A DNA stretch of 17,322 nucleotides from Prevotellaceae bacterium (GTDB lineage Bacteria > Bacteroidota > Bacteroidia > Bacteroidales > UBA932): the NCBI GenBank assembly GCA_031257455.1, contig JAIROQ010000007.1, forward strand, positions 1-17,322. Reading direction: 5' to 3'. The notes beneath the pieces were generated by a model. The model did not search any database and was not told the origin of the DNA. It was given only the letters and a program-made list of their open reading frames with translations. This document shows, piece by piece, positions 1 through 6,434 of this stretch (within the stretch, counting starts at the first letter, position 1; each line of letters starts with the position of its first letter). Both the position numbers and the translations under genes were made by a program.

Positions 1-11
1 AGTCAATATTC

Positions 12-923
12 TTAATTCTTCACTACCTTAATAAAGATGTCGTTCATGGTGGGTATCAGTTCGCGGAATTCCGTGATTTGCACGTGGGGCAACAGGAGTT
101 GCAACAAATGATTGGCCGGTTGCCCGGCGAGGGACTGGATACTTATTTTTTGCCGTCCGTTCTCCTGTTTGCTTGCAATCACGCGGTATTCCGGCGGCAG
201 CCAAGACGCCGCATCCTGCCCGGCAGGATGGAAAGTAGCCTCGAAAACATTGTCGCCATAGTTGCGGCGGATTTCGTCCACCTTGCCCGCAAGCACTACG
301 CGCGCCCGGTTGATGAGCGCAATTTCATCGCACAGTTCCTCGACCGAAGCCATGTTGTGGGTGGAAAAAATAATGGTACTGCCGTTGGCTTTCAACGTCA
401 GTATTTCTTCCGTCAGCAGGCTGACGTTGATGGGGTCGAACCCGCTGAAAGGCTCATCGAAGATGAGCAATTTCGGTTGGTGCAGGATAGTAACGATGAA
501 CTGTACCTTTTGCGCCATGCCTTTTGAAAGTTCTTCCACTTTCTTGTCCCACCAGCCTTCGATGCCGAATTTCACAAACCATTTTTTCAGTTGTTGTATC
601 GCATCCTGCCGCGAAAGCCCTTTGAGGCGCGACAGGTAAATCGCCTGTTCGCCGACTTTCATTTTTTTGTACAGGCCGCGTTCTTCGGGCAGGTAGCCGA
701 TATGGTACACATCTTCGGCAACGAGCGGCCGGCCGTTCAGTAATATTTGCCCGCTGTCCGGCGCGGTAATCTGGTTAATGATGCGGATAAGGGTTGTCTT
801 TCCCGCGCCGTTGGGTCCCAGCAACCCGAAAATTGTTCCCTGCGGAACGGTAACGTTCACGCGGTCTAAGGCCAAATGGCCGGCATAACGTTTTGTAACA
901 TCTCTGGCGATAAGTAAATCCAT
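12..923 (-). CDS. ABC transporter ATP-binding protein, ABC-2 exporter type
   Basis: This is the cytoplasmic ATPase subunit of an ABC-2 type exporter (NatA-like), which hydrolyses ATP to drive a membrane permease. The 303-residue protein has a Walker [10 protein letters not shown] with K42, a signature LSKGMAQKVQ around residue 135, a Walker B LLIFDEP with catalytic Glu, and the switch His in FSTHN. After residue 220 or so it carries the extra C-terminal domain (DUF4162-like) seen in this subgroup, which accounts for the length above 240. The permease is normally the next gene in the same direction and would lie beyond the left edge. The substrate cannot be read from the sequence. The stop TAA sits in an AATTAAG-type repeat at the window edge. 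The gene is divergent from the porin gene, and a TATCTTTG element on its strand at 946-953 probably serves it. Confidence 0.93.
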   Translation of the reverse strand: MDLLIARDVTKRYAGHLALDRVNVTVPQGTIFGLLGPNGAGKTTLIRIINQITAPDSGQILLNGRPLVAEDVYHIGYLPEERGLYKKMKVGEQAIYLSRLKGLSRQDAIQQLKKWFVKFGIEGWWDKKVEELSKGMAQKVQFIVTILHQPKLLIFDEPFSGFDPINVSLLTEEILTLKANGSTIIFSTHNMASVEELCDEIALINRARVVLAGKVDEIRRNYGDNVFEATFHPAGQDAASWLPPEYRVIASKQENGRQKISIQSLAGQPANHLLQLLLPHVQITEFRELIPTMNDIFIKVVKN

Positions 924-941
924 AGTTTGAAAAAATTAATT

Positions 942-986
942 GTTGCAAAGATATAAAAAAGAATTATTTTTTACTACCTTTGCAAC
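942..986. promoter_or_regulatory. Divergent promoter region with inverted repeat
   Basis: The spacer between the ABC ATPase and porin genes holds two Bacteroidetes -7 elements facing opposite ways: TATCTTTG on the minus strand (946-953) and TACCTTTG on the plus strand (975-982). They are embedded in a perfect 9-base inverted repeat, GTTGCAAAG at 942-950 and CTTTGCAAC at 978-986. No good TTTG -33 element lies at the usual distance for either one. The symmetry may simply be two like promoters back to back, or it may be a regulator site. Confidence 0.55.
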
Positions 987-992
987 CAAGCT

Positions 993-3113
993 ATGATAAC
1001 TTTGCGCCCATTTTTAATTTATGCCGGAATGTTTGCTTTGTGGTGTCTGTCGCTGGAAGCGGCGGCGCAAGATAAACGCATCAAATCGCTGGACGGCATA
1101 AAAGCCATTGACGCCAATACCGGCCATCTTCCGCCATCAACGCCTGACGGCGCGTCTGTTCCCGGCGCCAGCGGCGATTCCACCTTACGTATTGACCCGC
1201 GAGACGCCAATACGCAAGCGCCACCGGATACCGCTGCACCGCGCTTGCTGGAAACGTATTTGTTCAGCGATACGCTCAAACGGGAACGCGTCTTTGCATG
1301 GCGGCATAACCGTTATTTGAACACCCTGCAGCCATTCACGCTCGACACTTCCTATAGCGCTTACCGGGTCGATTACCCGTTCCTGCAACATGACGCGGGC
1401 GCAGATTATTTGGGTACGGTGGGTTCGGCGGTGATATTGCATAATTATTTCAAGCGGCAGGAAAATCCTTATTTCCATTACTTCAATCCTTATTTGGAAT
1501 ATGCCATTACGCCGGACAATATTTTATTTTATAATACCAAAACGGCTTATACGCGTTTCGGGTATTCGGGAACGCTTTTCGGCAACAGCATGTTTGAAGA
1601 AGGCAACGTGAGCGTACTGGTGAGCGCCAACATGCGCCCGGCGTGGAATGGCACGATACAATACCGCCATTTCGGCACGCGGGGACTGTTGCAACACGAA
1701 ACCACCGATAATAATGCCCTGACTATTTCCACCAGCTATTCGGGAAAACGCTATAACGCACAGGCGGGATTTATCTACAACAGCTGGAACAATAATGAAA
1801 ACGGCGGCATTACCGATGACGCTTTTGTGCTGGACACGATAATGGATGTGCGCACATTGCCGGTGTCGCTGAATGCCGCGTCTTCCAAGATAAACTATTA
1901 TTCGTTTTTCATTACCCACTCGTATGGTATCCCGTTGAATTTTTTCCGTAACGACAGCACATTGCATGATGACGGCACGGCCATATATCTCGGTCATGCC
2001 GCCGAATACGCCACCATCGCCCGCGCCTATCACGACCGGATCAGCGAAACCGACAGCGCCGGCCGCGCCTTCTACAACGAGGCTTTCTACATCCACCCGA
2101 CAGAGTCGCGGGATTCCATGCGCATGTCGCTTTTCGACAACAAAATATTTTTAACGCTGCAACCCTGGTCGGCCTCCGCCATTGTGTCGAAACTTGCCGG
2201 CGGCATTGGCTACAGCCATCTCTCGAACTATGTTTTCCGTCCGCAGTTTTATGTGTCGCCGCCGGATGACAATGCGGCGCAAAATAATTTTTACTTTTAT
2301 GCCAATGCATCGGGCGTTTTCCGCCGTTACTTCCAATGGTCGGCTTTCGCACGCTATGATTTCGCCGGATACACGCAGCACGATTTGCTGGTGGACGGGA
2401 CAGTCGGCATTTCGCTGTATCCCTTGAAAAGCGGCGTACACCTGACGGGAAATGTCGTGTTCCAGACCCGCCGTCCCGATTATTTTTTGAACAATACGTA
2501 TGCAAATCATTATATCTGGCAAAATGATTTCGACAAGACCAAAGAACTGAAACTGCAAGCCACGCTCGCTATCCCCGACTGGCAACTGGAAGCGGCGTTT
2601 AATTATTCGTTGCTGTCCGATGCGGTATATTTTGACAACAACGTGCAGCCCGTGCAGCACGGGAGCGAATTAAGCATCCTTGCCGCGTCCCTGAAAAAAG
2701 ATTTCAAACTTTGGTGGTTTCATCTGGAACACCGTCTCCTGTTGCAAATATCCTCCGACAACACGGTATTGCCCCTGCCGCCGGTGAGCGGCAACCTGAC
2801 TTATTATTTGCAAGCGCCGCTGGTGAAAAATGTGCTCACTGCGCAATTAGGCGTTGATATGTATTACAACACCTCTTACTACGCCCATGCTTACAGTCCC
2901 GGCGCAGGCGCGTTTTATACGCAGGACAGGCGTTCCATCGGCAACTATCCTTACCTCGATGCTTTCATCCACTTGAAATGGAAACATGCGCACATTTTTT
3001 TGAAAGTAGTAAATGTAGCCGAACGCTGGCCGAACAGCGATTTCTTCTCTACGCTTCACTACCTGCGCCCGGAAAGAGCGTTCAAAGTCGGGCTGACATG
3101 GTATTTCTATTGA
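993..3113 (+). CDS. Putative outer-membrane porin (Porin_10 family)
   Basis: This is a predicted outer-membrane beta-barrel of 706 residues. It starts with a signal peptide: a hydrophobic stretch at about residues 5-22 ending in AAAQ, cleaved near residue 25. The mature chain has many alternating aromatic and polar strands and ends in the barrel-type C-terminus VGLTWYFY. A block around residues 120-190 (YNTKTAYTRFGYSG, preceded by the YFHYFNPYLEY segment) matches what I remember of the Bacteroidetes putative porin family PF14121. The role is presumably passive or semi-specific outer-membrane permeation, but the substrate is unknown. The ATG lies 11 bases after a TACCTTTG -7 element, which supports this start. 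The lytic transglycosylase gene follows 16 bases downstream, so the two are likely co-transcribed. Confidence 0.85.
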   Translation: MITLRPFLIYAGMFALWCLSLEAAAQDKRIKSLDGIKAIDANTGHLPPSTPDGASVPGASGDSTLRIDPRDANTQAPPDTAAPRLLETYLFSDTLKRERVFAWRHNRYLNTLQPFTLDTSYSAYRVDYPFLQHDAGADYLGTVGSAVILHNYFKRQENPYFHYFNPYLEYAITPDNILFYNTKTAYTRFGYSGTLFGNSMFEEGNVSVLVSANMRPAWNGTIQYRHFGTRGLLQHETTDNNALTISTSYSGKRYNAQAGFIYNSWNNNENGGITDDAFVLDTIMDVRTLPVSLNAASSKINYYSFFITHSYGIPLNFFRNDSTLHDDGTAIYLGHAAEYATIARAYHDRISETDSAGRAFYNEAFYIHPTESRDSMRMSLFDNKIFLTLQPWSASAIVSKLAGGIGYSHLSNYVFRPQFYVSPPDDNAAQNNFYFYANASGVFRRYFQWSAFARYDFAGYTQHDLLVDGTVGISLYPLKSGVHLTGNVVFQTRRPDYFLNNTYANHYIWQNDFDKTKELKLQATLAIPDWQLEAAFNYSLLSDAVYFDNNVQPVQHGSELSILAASLKKDFKLWWFHLEHRLLLQISSDNTVLPLPPVSGNLTYYLQAPLVKNVLTAQLGVDMYYNTSYYAHAYSPGAGAFYTQDRRSIGNYPYLDAFIHLKWKHAHIFLKVVNVAERWPNSDFFSTLHYLRPERAFKVGLTWYFY

Positions 3114-3129
3114 AAAGTAACAAAAACCT

Positions 3130-4200
3130 ATGCATACCTGTAAAAAATATTTTTTCCTGTTGGTAATAATTCCATGCCTTGCGCTGTTCTTCATCCTGCT
3201 TGGAAGCGCCACGGGACACGGCGGACAATATCGCGCAAGGTATTCCTTAGAAAAAGACACACTGGTCTGCGTGATGGGAAATAATTTCTATGATTATTAT
3301 TTATACCATGCCGAGCCGGCCGGATTTCAATTTGGAATTATCCGCGCTTTCGCAAAGGCTTTTCGTTCCCCTTACCGCATAGACCTGCTGCCTTCGCTTG
3401 CGCAGCGGCAGCAAGCGCTCGCCGGGCAACAGGCCGATATTATGATATGCTCCCGCCAGGAATTTAAGGAATATATGCAGGGCGACCGGCTAACTGCCGC
3501 TTTCCTGCTGCCCGACAGCTCGGCATGGGTGGTGGATGCAAAACGTCCTGAAATGATAAAATTGGTCGGGCAATGGATGGCGCAGTACCGGCAAAGCAAA
3601 GATTTCAAAACGCACCGGCGGAAATATTACACCGTTACTTCGGCAAATAAAGAACGGCGGCTCTACAGCTCGCTTTCACCCTACGATACGTTGATAAAAA
3701 AATATGCAAAAACAATCCATTGGGATTGGCGGTTATTGGCATCGTTGATTTGCCAGGAATCGCGTTTCAATCCGGCCGGCCGGTCGCGGCGCGGCGCATA
3801 CGGGTTGATGCAGCTCATGCCGCAGACGGCGGAAGGCTTCGGCATCTTTGATGTTGAAAATCCCGAAAGCAATTTGCAGGCGGGCGTTAAATACCTGCAT
3901 TACGTAACAAAATACCTGCGCCTGAACGAAGTTTCCGGTATTGACCGCTTGAAATTCGTACTGGCCGCTTACAATGCCGGCATCGGGCGAATTCGCGACT
4001 GCCGCGCCTTTGCCGAATCGCAAGGCAAAAACCCGGATAAATGGGAAGATGTGGCCGCCGTTATTCCGCTAATGCGGCACGAAGCCTATTATGCCGGCGA
4101 TGCTATACAGTTAGGCTATTTCAAAGGTTCCGAAACTTTGGCATACGTGCATAACATCTGGGAACGCTACGAACATTACTTGAATTTAGTTGCTCCATAG
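3130..4200 (+). CDS. MltF-like membrane-bound lytic murein transglycosylase
   Basis: This enzyme cleaves the MurNAc-GlcNAc bond of peptidoglycan non-hydrolytically, leaving 1,6-anhydroMurNAc ends. The 356-residue protein has one N-terminal hydrophobic segment (about residues 7-25), which acts as a signal or anchor. An abbreviated solute-binding-protein-like region follows (about 40-165), as in MltF. The SLT domain begins near residue 185. The catalytic Glu is E210 in CQESRFNP, followed by the family motifs GAYGLMQLMPQTA and VLAAYNAGIGR. A Cys occurs in the hydrophobic segment, but I do not see a convincing lipobox. The gene is 16 bases downstream of the porin, probably in the same transcript. 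Its TAG stop is followed at once by a GAGTTAT heptamer array, and it converges with trmN6. Confidence 0.9.
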   Translation: MHTCKKYFFLLVIIPCLALFFILLGSATGHGGQYRARYSLEKDTLVCVMGNNFYDYYLYHAEPAGFQFGIIRAFAKAFRSPYRIDLLPSLAQRQQALAGQQADIMICSRQEFKEYMQGDRLTAAFLLPDSSAWVVDAKRPEMIKLVGQWMAQYRQSKDFKTHRRKYYTVTSANKERRLYSSLSPYDTLIKKYAKTIHWDWRLLASLICQESRFNPAGRSRRGAYGLMQLMPQTAEGFGIFDVENPESNLQAGVKYLHYVTKYLRLNEVSGIDRLKFVLAAYNAGIGRIRDCRAFAESQGKNPDKWEDVAAVIPLMRHEAYYAGDAIQLGYFKGSETLAYVHNIWERYEHYLNLVAP

Positions 4201-4204
4201 GGGA

Positions 4205-4246
4205 GAGTTATGAGTTATGAGTTATGAGTTATGAGGTATGAGTTGG
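4205..4246 (+). repeat. GAGTTAT heptamer tandem array
   Basis: Six seven-base units follow the mltF-like stop codon: GAGTTAT four times, then GAGGTAT and GAGTTGG. The last unit merges into the palindrome at 4243-4262. The array contains ATGAG, so TGA occurs in all three plus frames. Confidence 0.9.
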
Positions 4247-4262
4247 CTGACGCGTCAGCCAA
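4243..4262. repeat. Perfect 20-base palindrome, CTGACGCG module copy 1
   Basis: TTGGCTGACGCGTCAGCCAA is its own reverse complement. It is followed by the tail AATCAGAAATCAGAAATTAG (4261-4280). Related modules occur at 5172-5213, 6457-6489 and 14771-14813. It lies between two convergent genes, where a cruciform or RNA hairpin could terminate transcription from both sides, although no U-tract follows directly. Confidence 0.8.
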
Positions 4263-4297
4263 TCAGAAATCAGAAATTAGAAAAATGCGCTTGTTGC

Positions 4298-4318
4298 AAC
4301 TCATACCTCATACCTCAT
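4298..4318 (-). repeat. Inverted partner of the heptamer array (AACTCAT/ACCTCAT)
   Basis: Three seven-base units, AACTCAT, ACCTCAT and ACCTCAT, are the reverse complement of the array at 4205-4246. The 20 bases at 4226-4245 match the reverse complement of 4297-4316 at 19 positions. Read from the trmN6 side, heptamers continue in phase from that gene's TGA stop. The two arms bracket the 20-base palindrome between convergent genes. Confidence 0.8.
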
Positions 4319-4335
4319 ACTTCCCACCTTCTACT

Positions 4336-4992
4336 TCAAAACTTCAGGTAGAATGCGCCGGTGAGGGCTTTGTATTCCGGCGTGTAGCTGCCGTCGTCGC
4401 AGTGAATGACGAGGGTGTCTTTTTTTATGGACACGGGCGTGTCCGAAAAATGCAGCAACAGGCGTATGGGCGGTTTCCCTTTCCTGCTGAACACGGCGGT
4501 TTGGCGCGTGCAAAAAAGTTGATGCGCCGCCGCCCGTTCCATCAATGTCATTCCTTCGGAAAAGGGCAGCGTCACACATAATGCGCCTTGCGGCTGCAAT
4601 ATTTTTTTTGCGCCGCTCAACAGTTCTTCATGCGGCAGTTCCCCTGCATGCCTTGTCCGCTTGCGCGTTTCCGATGGCGGCAACAGGGCATTGGTGAAAT
4701 ACGGCGGATTGGAAACCACCAAATCATAACATGCGGTACGCTGCCCGGCAAACGACTGGAAGGACTGCCCGTAAACCGTTATCCGGCGGGGCCAGGGACT
4801 GTTTTGTATATTTTCCTTTGCCTGCTGCGCCGAACATTCGTCTATCTCTACCGCGTCAATATGGGCGGCTGCATTCCGTTGCGCCAGCATCAGGGCAATG
4901 ACGCCTGTGCCCGTGCCTACGTCCAGTACCCGGCGGGCATTGGCCACATCCGCCCATGCGCCCAGCAGCACGCCGTCTGTGTTCACTCTCAT
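4336..4992 (-). CDS. trmN6: TrmN6-type tRNA (adenine37-N6) methyltransferase, start uncertain
   Basis: This is a class I SAM-dependent methyltransferase related to E. coli YfiC/TrmN6, which methylates A37 of tRNA-Val. Visible motifs are the SAM loop LDVGTGTGVIALML (about residues 23-36 of this call), the acidic VEID after the second strand, the catalytic SNPPY for adenine N6 methylation, and the C-terminal ALTGAFYLKF typical of the family. The coordinates use the first canonical ATG, which gives 218 residues. The frame stays open upstream, and there it encodes FHFKQFSVSQQSAA (4993-5034), the conserved N-terminus of the family, so the true protein almost certainly starts earlier. No ATG, GTG or TTG occurs in that extension before the in-frame stop at 5134-5136. 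An ATT at 5047-5049 lies where the family's start is expected, inside the 8-base repeat array. Confidence 0.88.
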   Translation of the reverse strand: MRVNTDGVLLGAWADVANARRVLDVGTGTGVIALMLAQRNAAAHIDAVEIDECSAQQAKENIQNSPWPRRITVYGQSFQSFAGQRTACYDLVVSNPPYFTNALLPPSETRKRTRHAGELPHEELLSGAKKILQPQGALCVTLPFSEGMTLMERAAAHQLFCTRQTAVFSRKGKPPIRLLLHFSDTPVSIKKDTLVIHCDDGSYTPEYKALTGAFYLKF

Positions 4993-5040
4993 CGCCGCCG
5001 ACTGCTGCGAAACGCTGAATTGCTTGAAATGGAAAGTTAA

Positions 5041-5136
5041 TGTGCTAATGTGATGATGTGATAATGTGATAATGTGATGATGTGATAATGTGATAATGTG
5101 ATGATGTGATAATGTGCTGATGTGATAATGTGACTA
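5041..5136 (+). repeat. TGTGATAA/TGTGATGA octamer array, 12 units
   Basis: Twelve contiguous eight-base units start with TGTG. The inner ones alternate TGTGATGA, TGTGATAA, TGTGATAA, giving a 24-base higher-order period. The end units are TGTGCTAA and TGTGACTA. On the minus strand the array is open in the trmN6 frame and reads as a repeating His/Ser/Leu/Thr/Ile stretch. It directly adjoins the conserved N-terminal codons of trmN6. Confidence 0.95.
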
Positions 5137-5171
5137 ATTGTTCAATGTGACTAATTATGCCGGTGCGGCGG

Positions 5172-5213
5172 TTAATTCCTGATTTCTAATTTCTGATTGG
5201 CTGACGCGCCAGC
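5172..5213. repeat. CTGACGCG module copy 2
   Basis: An AT-rich tail (TTAATTCCTGATTTCTAATT, then TCTGATT) leads into GGCTGACGCGCCAGC, an imperfect palindrome. Its reverse complement matches the module at 4245-4280 closely: GCGTCAGCCAATCAGAAAT is shared. It lies 3' of the lolD-like gene, just beyond an octamer array. Confidence 0.75.
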
Positions 5214-5253
5214 TAAATCTGTAAATCTGTAAATCCGTAAATCTGTAAATCAC
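5214..5253 (+). repeat. TAAATCTG octamer array overlapping the lolD-like stop
   Basis: Five eight-base units: TAAATCTG three times, TAAATCCG once, and a terminal TAAATCAC. The minus-strand stop codon of the ABC gene (5250-5252) lies inside the last unit. The same TAAATCTG/TAAATCCG motif recurs at 7411-7433. Confidence 0.9.
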
Positions 5254-5903
5254 CCCTTAATTCTCCCATCGCTCATCGTAATGGTTCGGTCGCTCATGGC
5301 GGCGAGTTCCGGGTCGTGCGTAACGATAACAATCGTTTGGCGCAGCTGGTCGCGCAGCGTAAAAAAAAGCCGGTGCAACTCCTGTTTATTTTTGGTATCA
5401 AGATTGCCGGACGGCTCGTCAGCCAATAATACCGCCGGTTCATTCATCAAAGCCCTTGCCACCGCTACCCGTTGCTGTTCGCCGCCGCTCAGCTCGTCCG
5501 GCTTATGCGTCATCCGGTCTTTCAATCCCAAAAAATCCAGTAATTCTTTGGCGCGGGCAGTAGCCCGGTCATATTTCCTGCGTGCAATAAACGCCGGCAT
5601 ACACACATTTTCCAACGCCGTAAATTCCGGCAACAGGTGATGAAACTGGAATACAAACCCGATGCGGCGGTTGCGGAAATCGGCCAGCGCCTTAGCGTTC
5701 AAATCGAATACCGGTATACCGTCAATACAGACTTGCCCTGTATCGGGTCTGCCCAGCGTGCCGAGTATTTGCAACAGCGTGGTCTTCCCCGCCCCGCTTG
5801 CGCCCACAATTGTTACCACCTCCGACCGGCGGATTTCCAAATCTATTCCTTTCAGCACTTGCAGGCTGTCGTATGCTTTTGTCAATTGTTCGGCACAAAT
5901 CAT
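5250..5903 (-). CDS. lolD: LolD-like ABC transporter ATP-binding protein
   Basis: This is a cytoplasmic ATPase of the LolD/MacB (type VII ABC) class. LolD powers release of lipoproteins from the inner membrane towards the outer membrane through LolCE. The 217-residue length is normal. It has Walker [10 protein letters not shown] with K40, the Q-loop [12 protein letters not shown], signature [15 protein letters not shown], Walker [13 protein letters not shown] and switch His VTHD. The run [16 protein letters not shown] is the segment I associate with LolD rather than MacB or FtsE. No LolC/LolE permease is next to it here, so the lipoprotein role is by family resemblance only. The ATG lies 15 bases downstream of a 47-codon small ORF, probably in the same transcript. 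The stop codon is part of an octamer repeat array. Confidence 0.88.
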   Translation of the reverse strand: MICAEQLTKAYDSLQVLKGIDLEIRRSEVVTIVGASGAGKTTLLQILGTLGRPDTGQVCIDGIPVFDLNAKALADFRNRRIGFVFQFHHLLPEFTALENVCMPAFIARRKYDRATARAKELLDFLGLKDRMTHKPDELSGGEQQRVAVARALMNEPAVLLADEPSGNLDTKNKQELHRLFFTLRDQLRQTIVIVTHDPELAAMSDRTITMSDGRIKG

Positions 5904-5918
5904 TTTTTTATGGATTGA

Positions 5919-6062
5919 TTACGGACAGTTACGGGACATTACTGCTACAGGTGGGTCATTCGATGCGGCGTGCGCACTATGGCGCCGTAGCAAAACGTCA
6001 GTCTTAGCTGCATTGAAACGCGCCAAAAACTGCGATTTGTCCTTTAAGTACATTTCGTTCAT
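5919..6062 (-). CDS. Hypothetical 47-residue small ORF
   Basis: A 47-codon frame begins ATGAACGAAATG, just after GGAGAG, and ends CGTAACTGTCCGTAA. The product is basic and not membrane-like; it reads MNEMYLKDKSQFLARF at the start and ends MSRNCP. It lies 18 bases after the 33-codon ORF and 15 bases before the lolD-like start, so all could be one transcript. I do not recognise the family. Inside it is a near-palindrome CTATGGCGCCGTAG (5977-5990), which could instead mean that the segment works as RNA. It may be a chance frame. Confidence 0.3.
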   Translation of the reverse strand: MNEMYLKDKSQFLARFNAAKTDVLLRRHSAHAASNDPPVAVMSRNCP

Positions 6063-6080
6063 CTCTCCAAGAAGATGTTG

Positions 6081-6182
6081 TTATACTAATTTCTTGCTTT
6101 TTGTGCGTTCCTGAATACGGATAACAATAATTCCGATAATGGAGGCAACCGATAAGCCGATGCACAAATAAATAAATTCCAT
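6081..6182 (-). CDS. Hypothetical 33-residue single-span membrane peptide
   Basis: A 33-codon frame starts MEFIYLCIGLSVASIIGIIV and ends with a basic tail containing RTKSKKL. It has one strongly hydrophobic helix (about residues 3-21) followed by a positively charged end, which predicts a single span with the tail in the cytoplasm. Its ATG comes 2 bases after the TAG of the upstream 61-residue membrane protein, a spacing that suggests translational coupling and argues that the frame is real. Function unknown. Confidence 0.55.
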   Translation of the reverse strand: MEFIYLCIGLSVASIIGIIVIRIQERTKSKKLV

Positions 6183-6184
6183 AA

Positions 6185-6370
6185 CTATTTTTTATTATAT
6201 AACATAAATCTAAAAAGCGCCAAAATTGCGGTGGTAAATATACCTGTTGATAACACGAGCATCTTGTTAATGTTTAAGTCTAAAATTATGCTTAGTACCA
6301 CGCCGCCAAAAATTAATTTGGCAATATCTATTAAGAAGTCACTAAGTTTTTCTGCTATCTTTTTTTTCAT
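6185..6370 (-). CDS. Small two-helix membrane protein (DUF6722-like)
   Basis: A 61-residue protein has a Lys-rich amphipathic start (MKKKIAEKLSDFLIDIAKL), then two hydrophobic segments at about residues 17-31 and 36-57. It ends in a short basic tail. Size, two-helix layout and the early DIAK motif resemble small Bacteroidetes proteins of the DUF6722 type, but I recognise this only loosely. It is preceded by a near-ideal promoter at 6389-6419, which makes it the first gene of a small transcript. A second small membrane peptide follows 2 bases after its stop. No biochemical role is known to me. Confidence 0.65.
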   Translation of the reverse strand: MKKKIAEKLSDFLIDIAKLIFGGVVLSIILDLNINKMLVLSTGIFTTAILALFRFMLYNKK

Positions 6371-6388
6371 AGTGGTTGGTTTTTATTG

Positions 6389-6419
6389 CAAAAATAGGCA
6401 TTTTTTAGTTTCCCGCAAA
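6389..6419 (-). promoter_or_regulatory. Bacteroidetes-type promoter for the small membrane-protein operon
   Basis: On the minus strand TTTG (6416-6419) is followed, after exactly 19 bases, by TATTTTTG (6389-6396), matching the TTTG-N19-TAnnTTTG consensus. The ATG of the 61-residue protein is 18 bases further on. It also lies just past the 3' end of the trmH-family gene, separating the two transcripts. Confidence 0.75.
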
Positions 6420-6434
6420 TTTACGCAAAATATT

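Noticed and set aside
1185..2660. Several long antisense frames across the porin gene
   Set aside because: They are shadows of a GC-rich coding strand, with no promoters, domains or plausible starts.
5041..5136. Tandem CRP/FNR-like half-sites (TGTGA)
   Set aside because: Only direct TGTGA half-sites occur, with no TCACA partner at operator spacing. They are explained by the octamer repeat.
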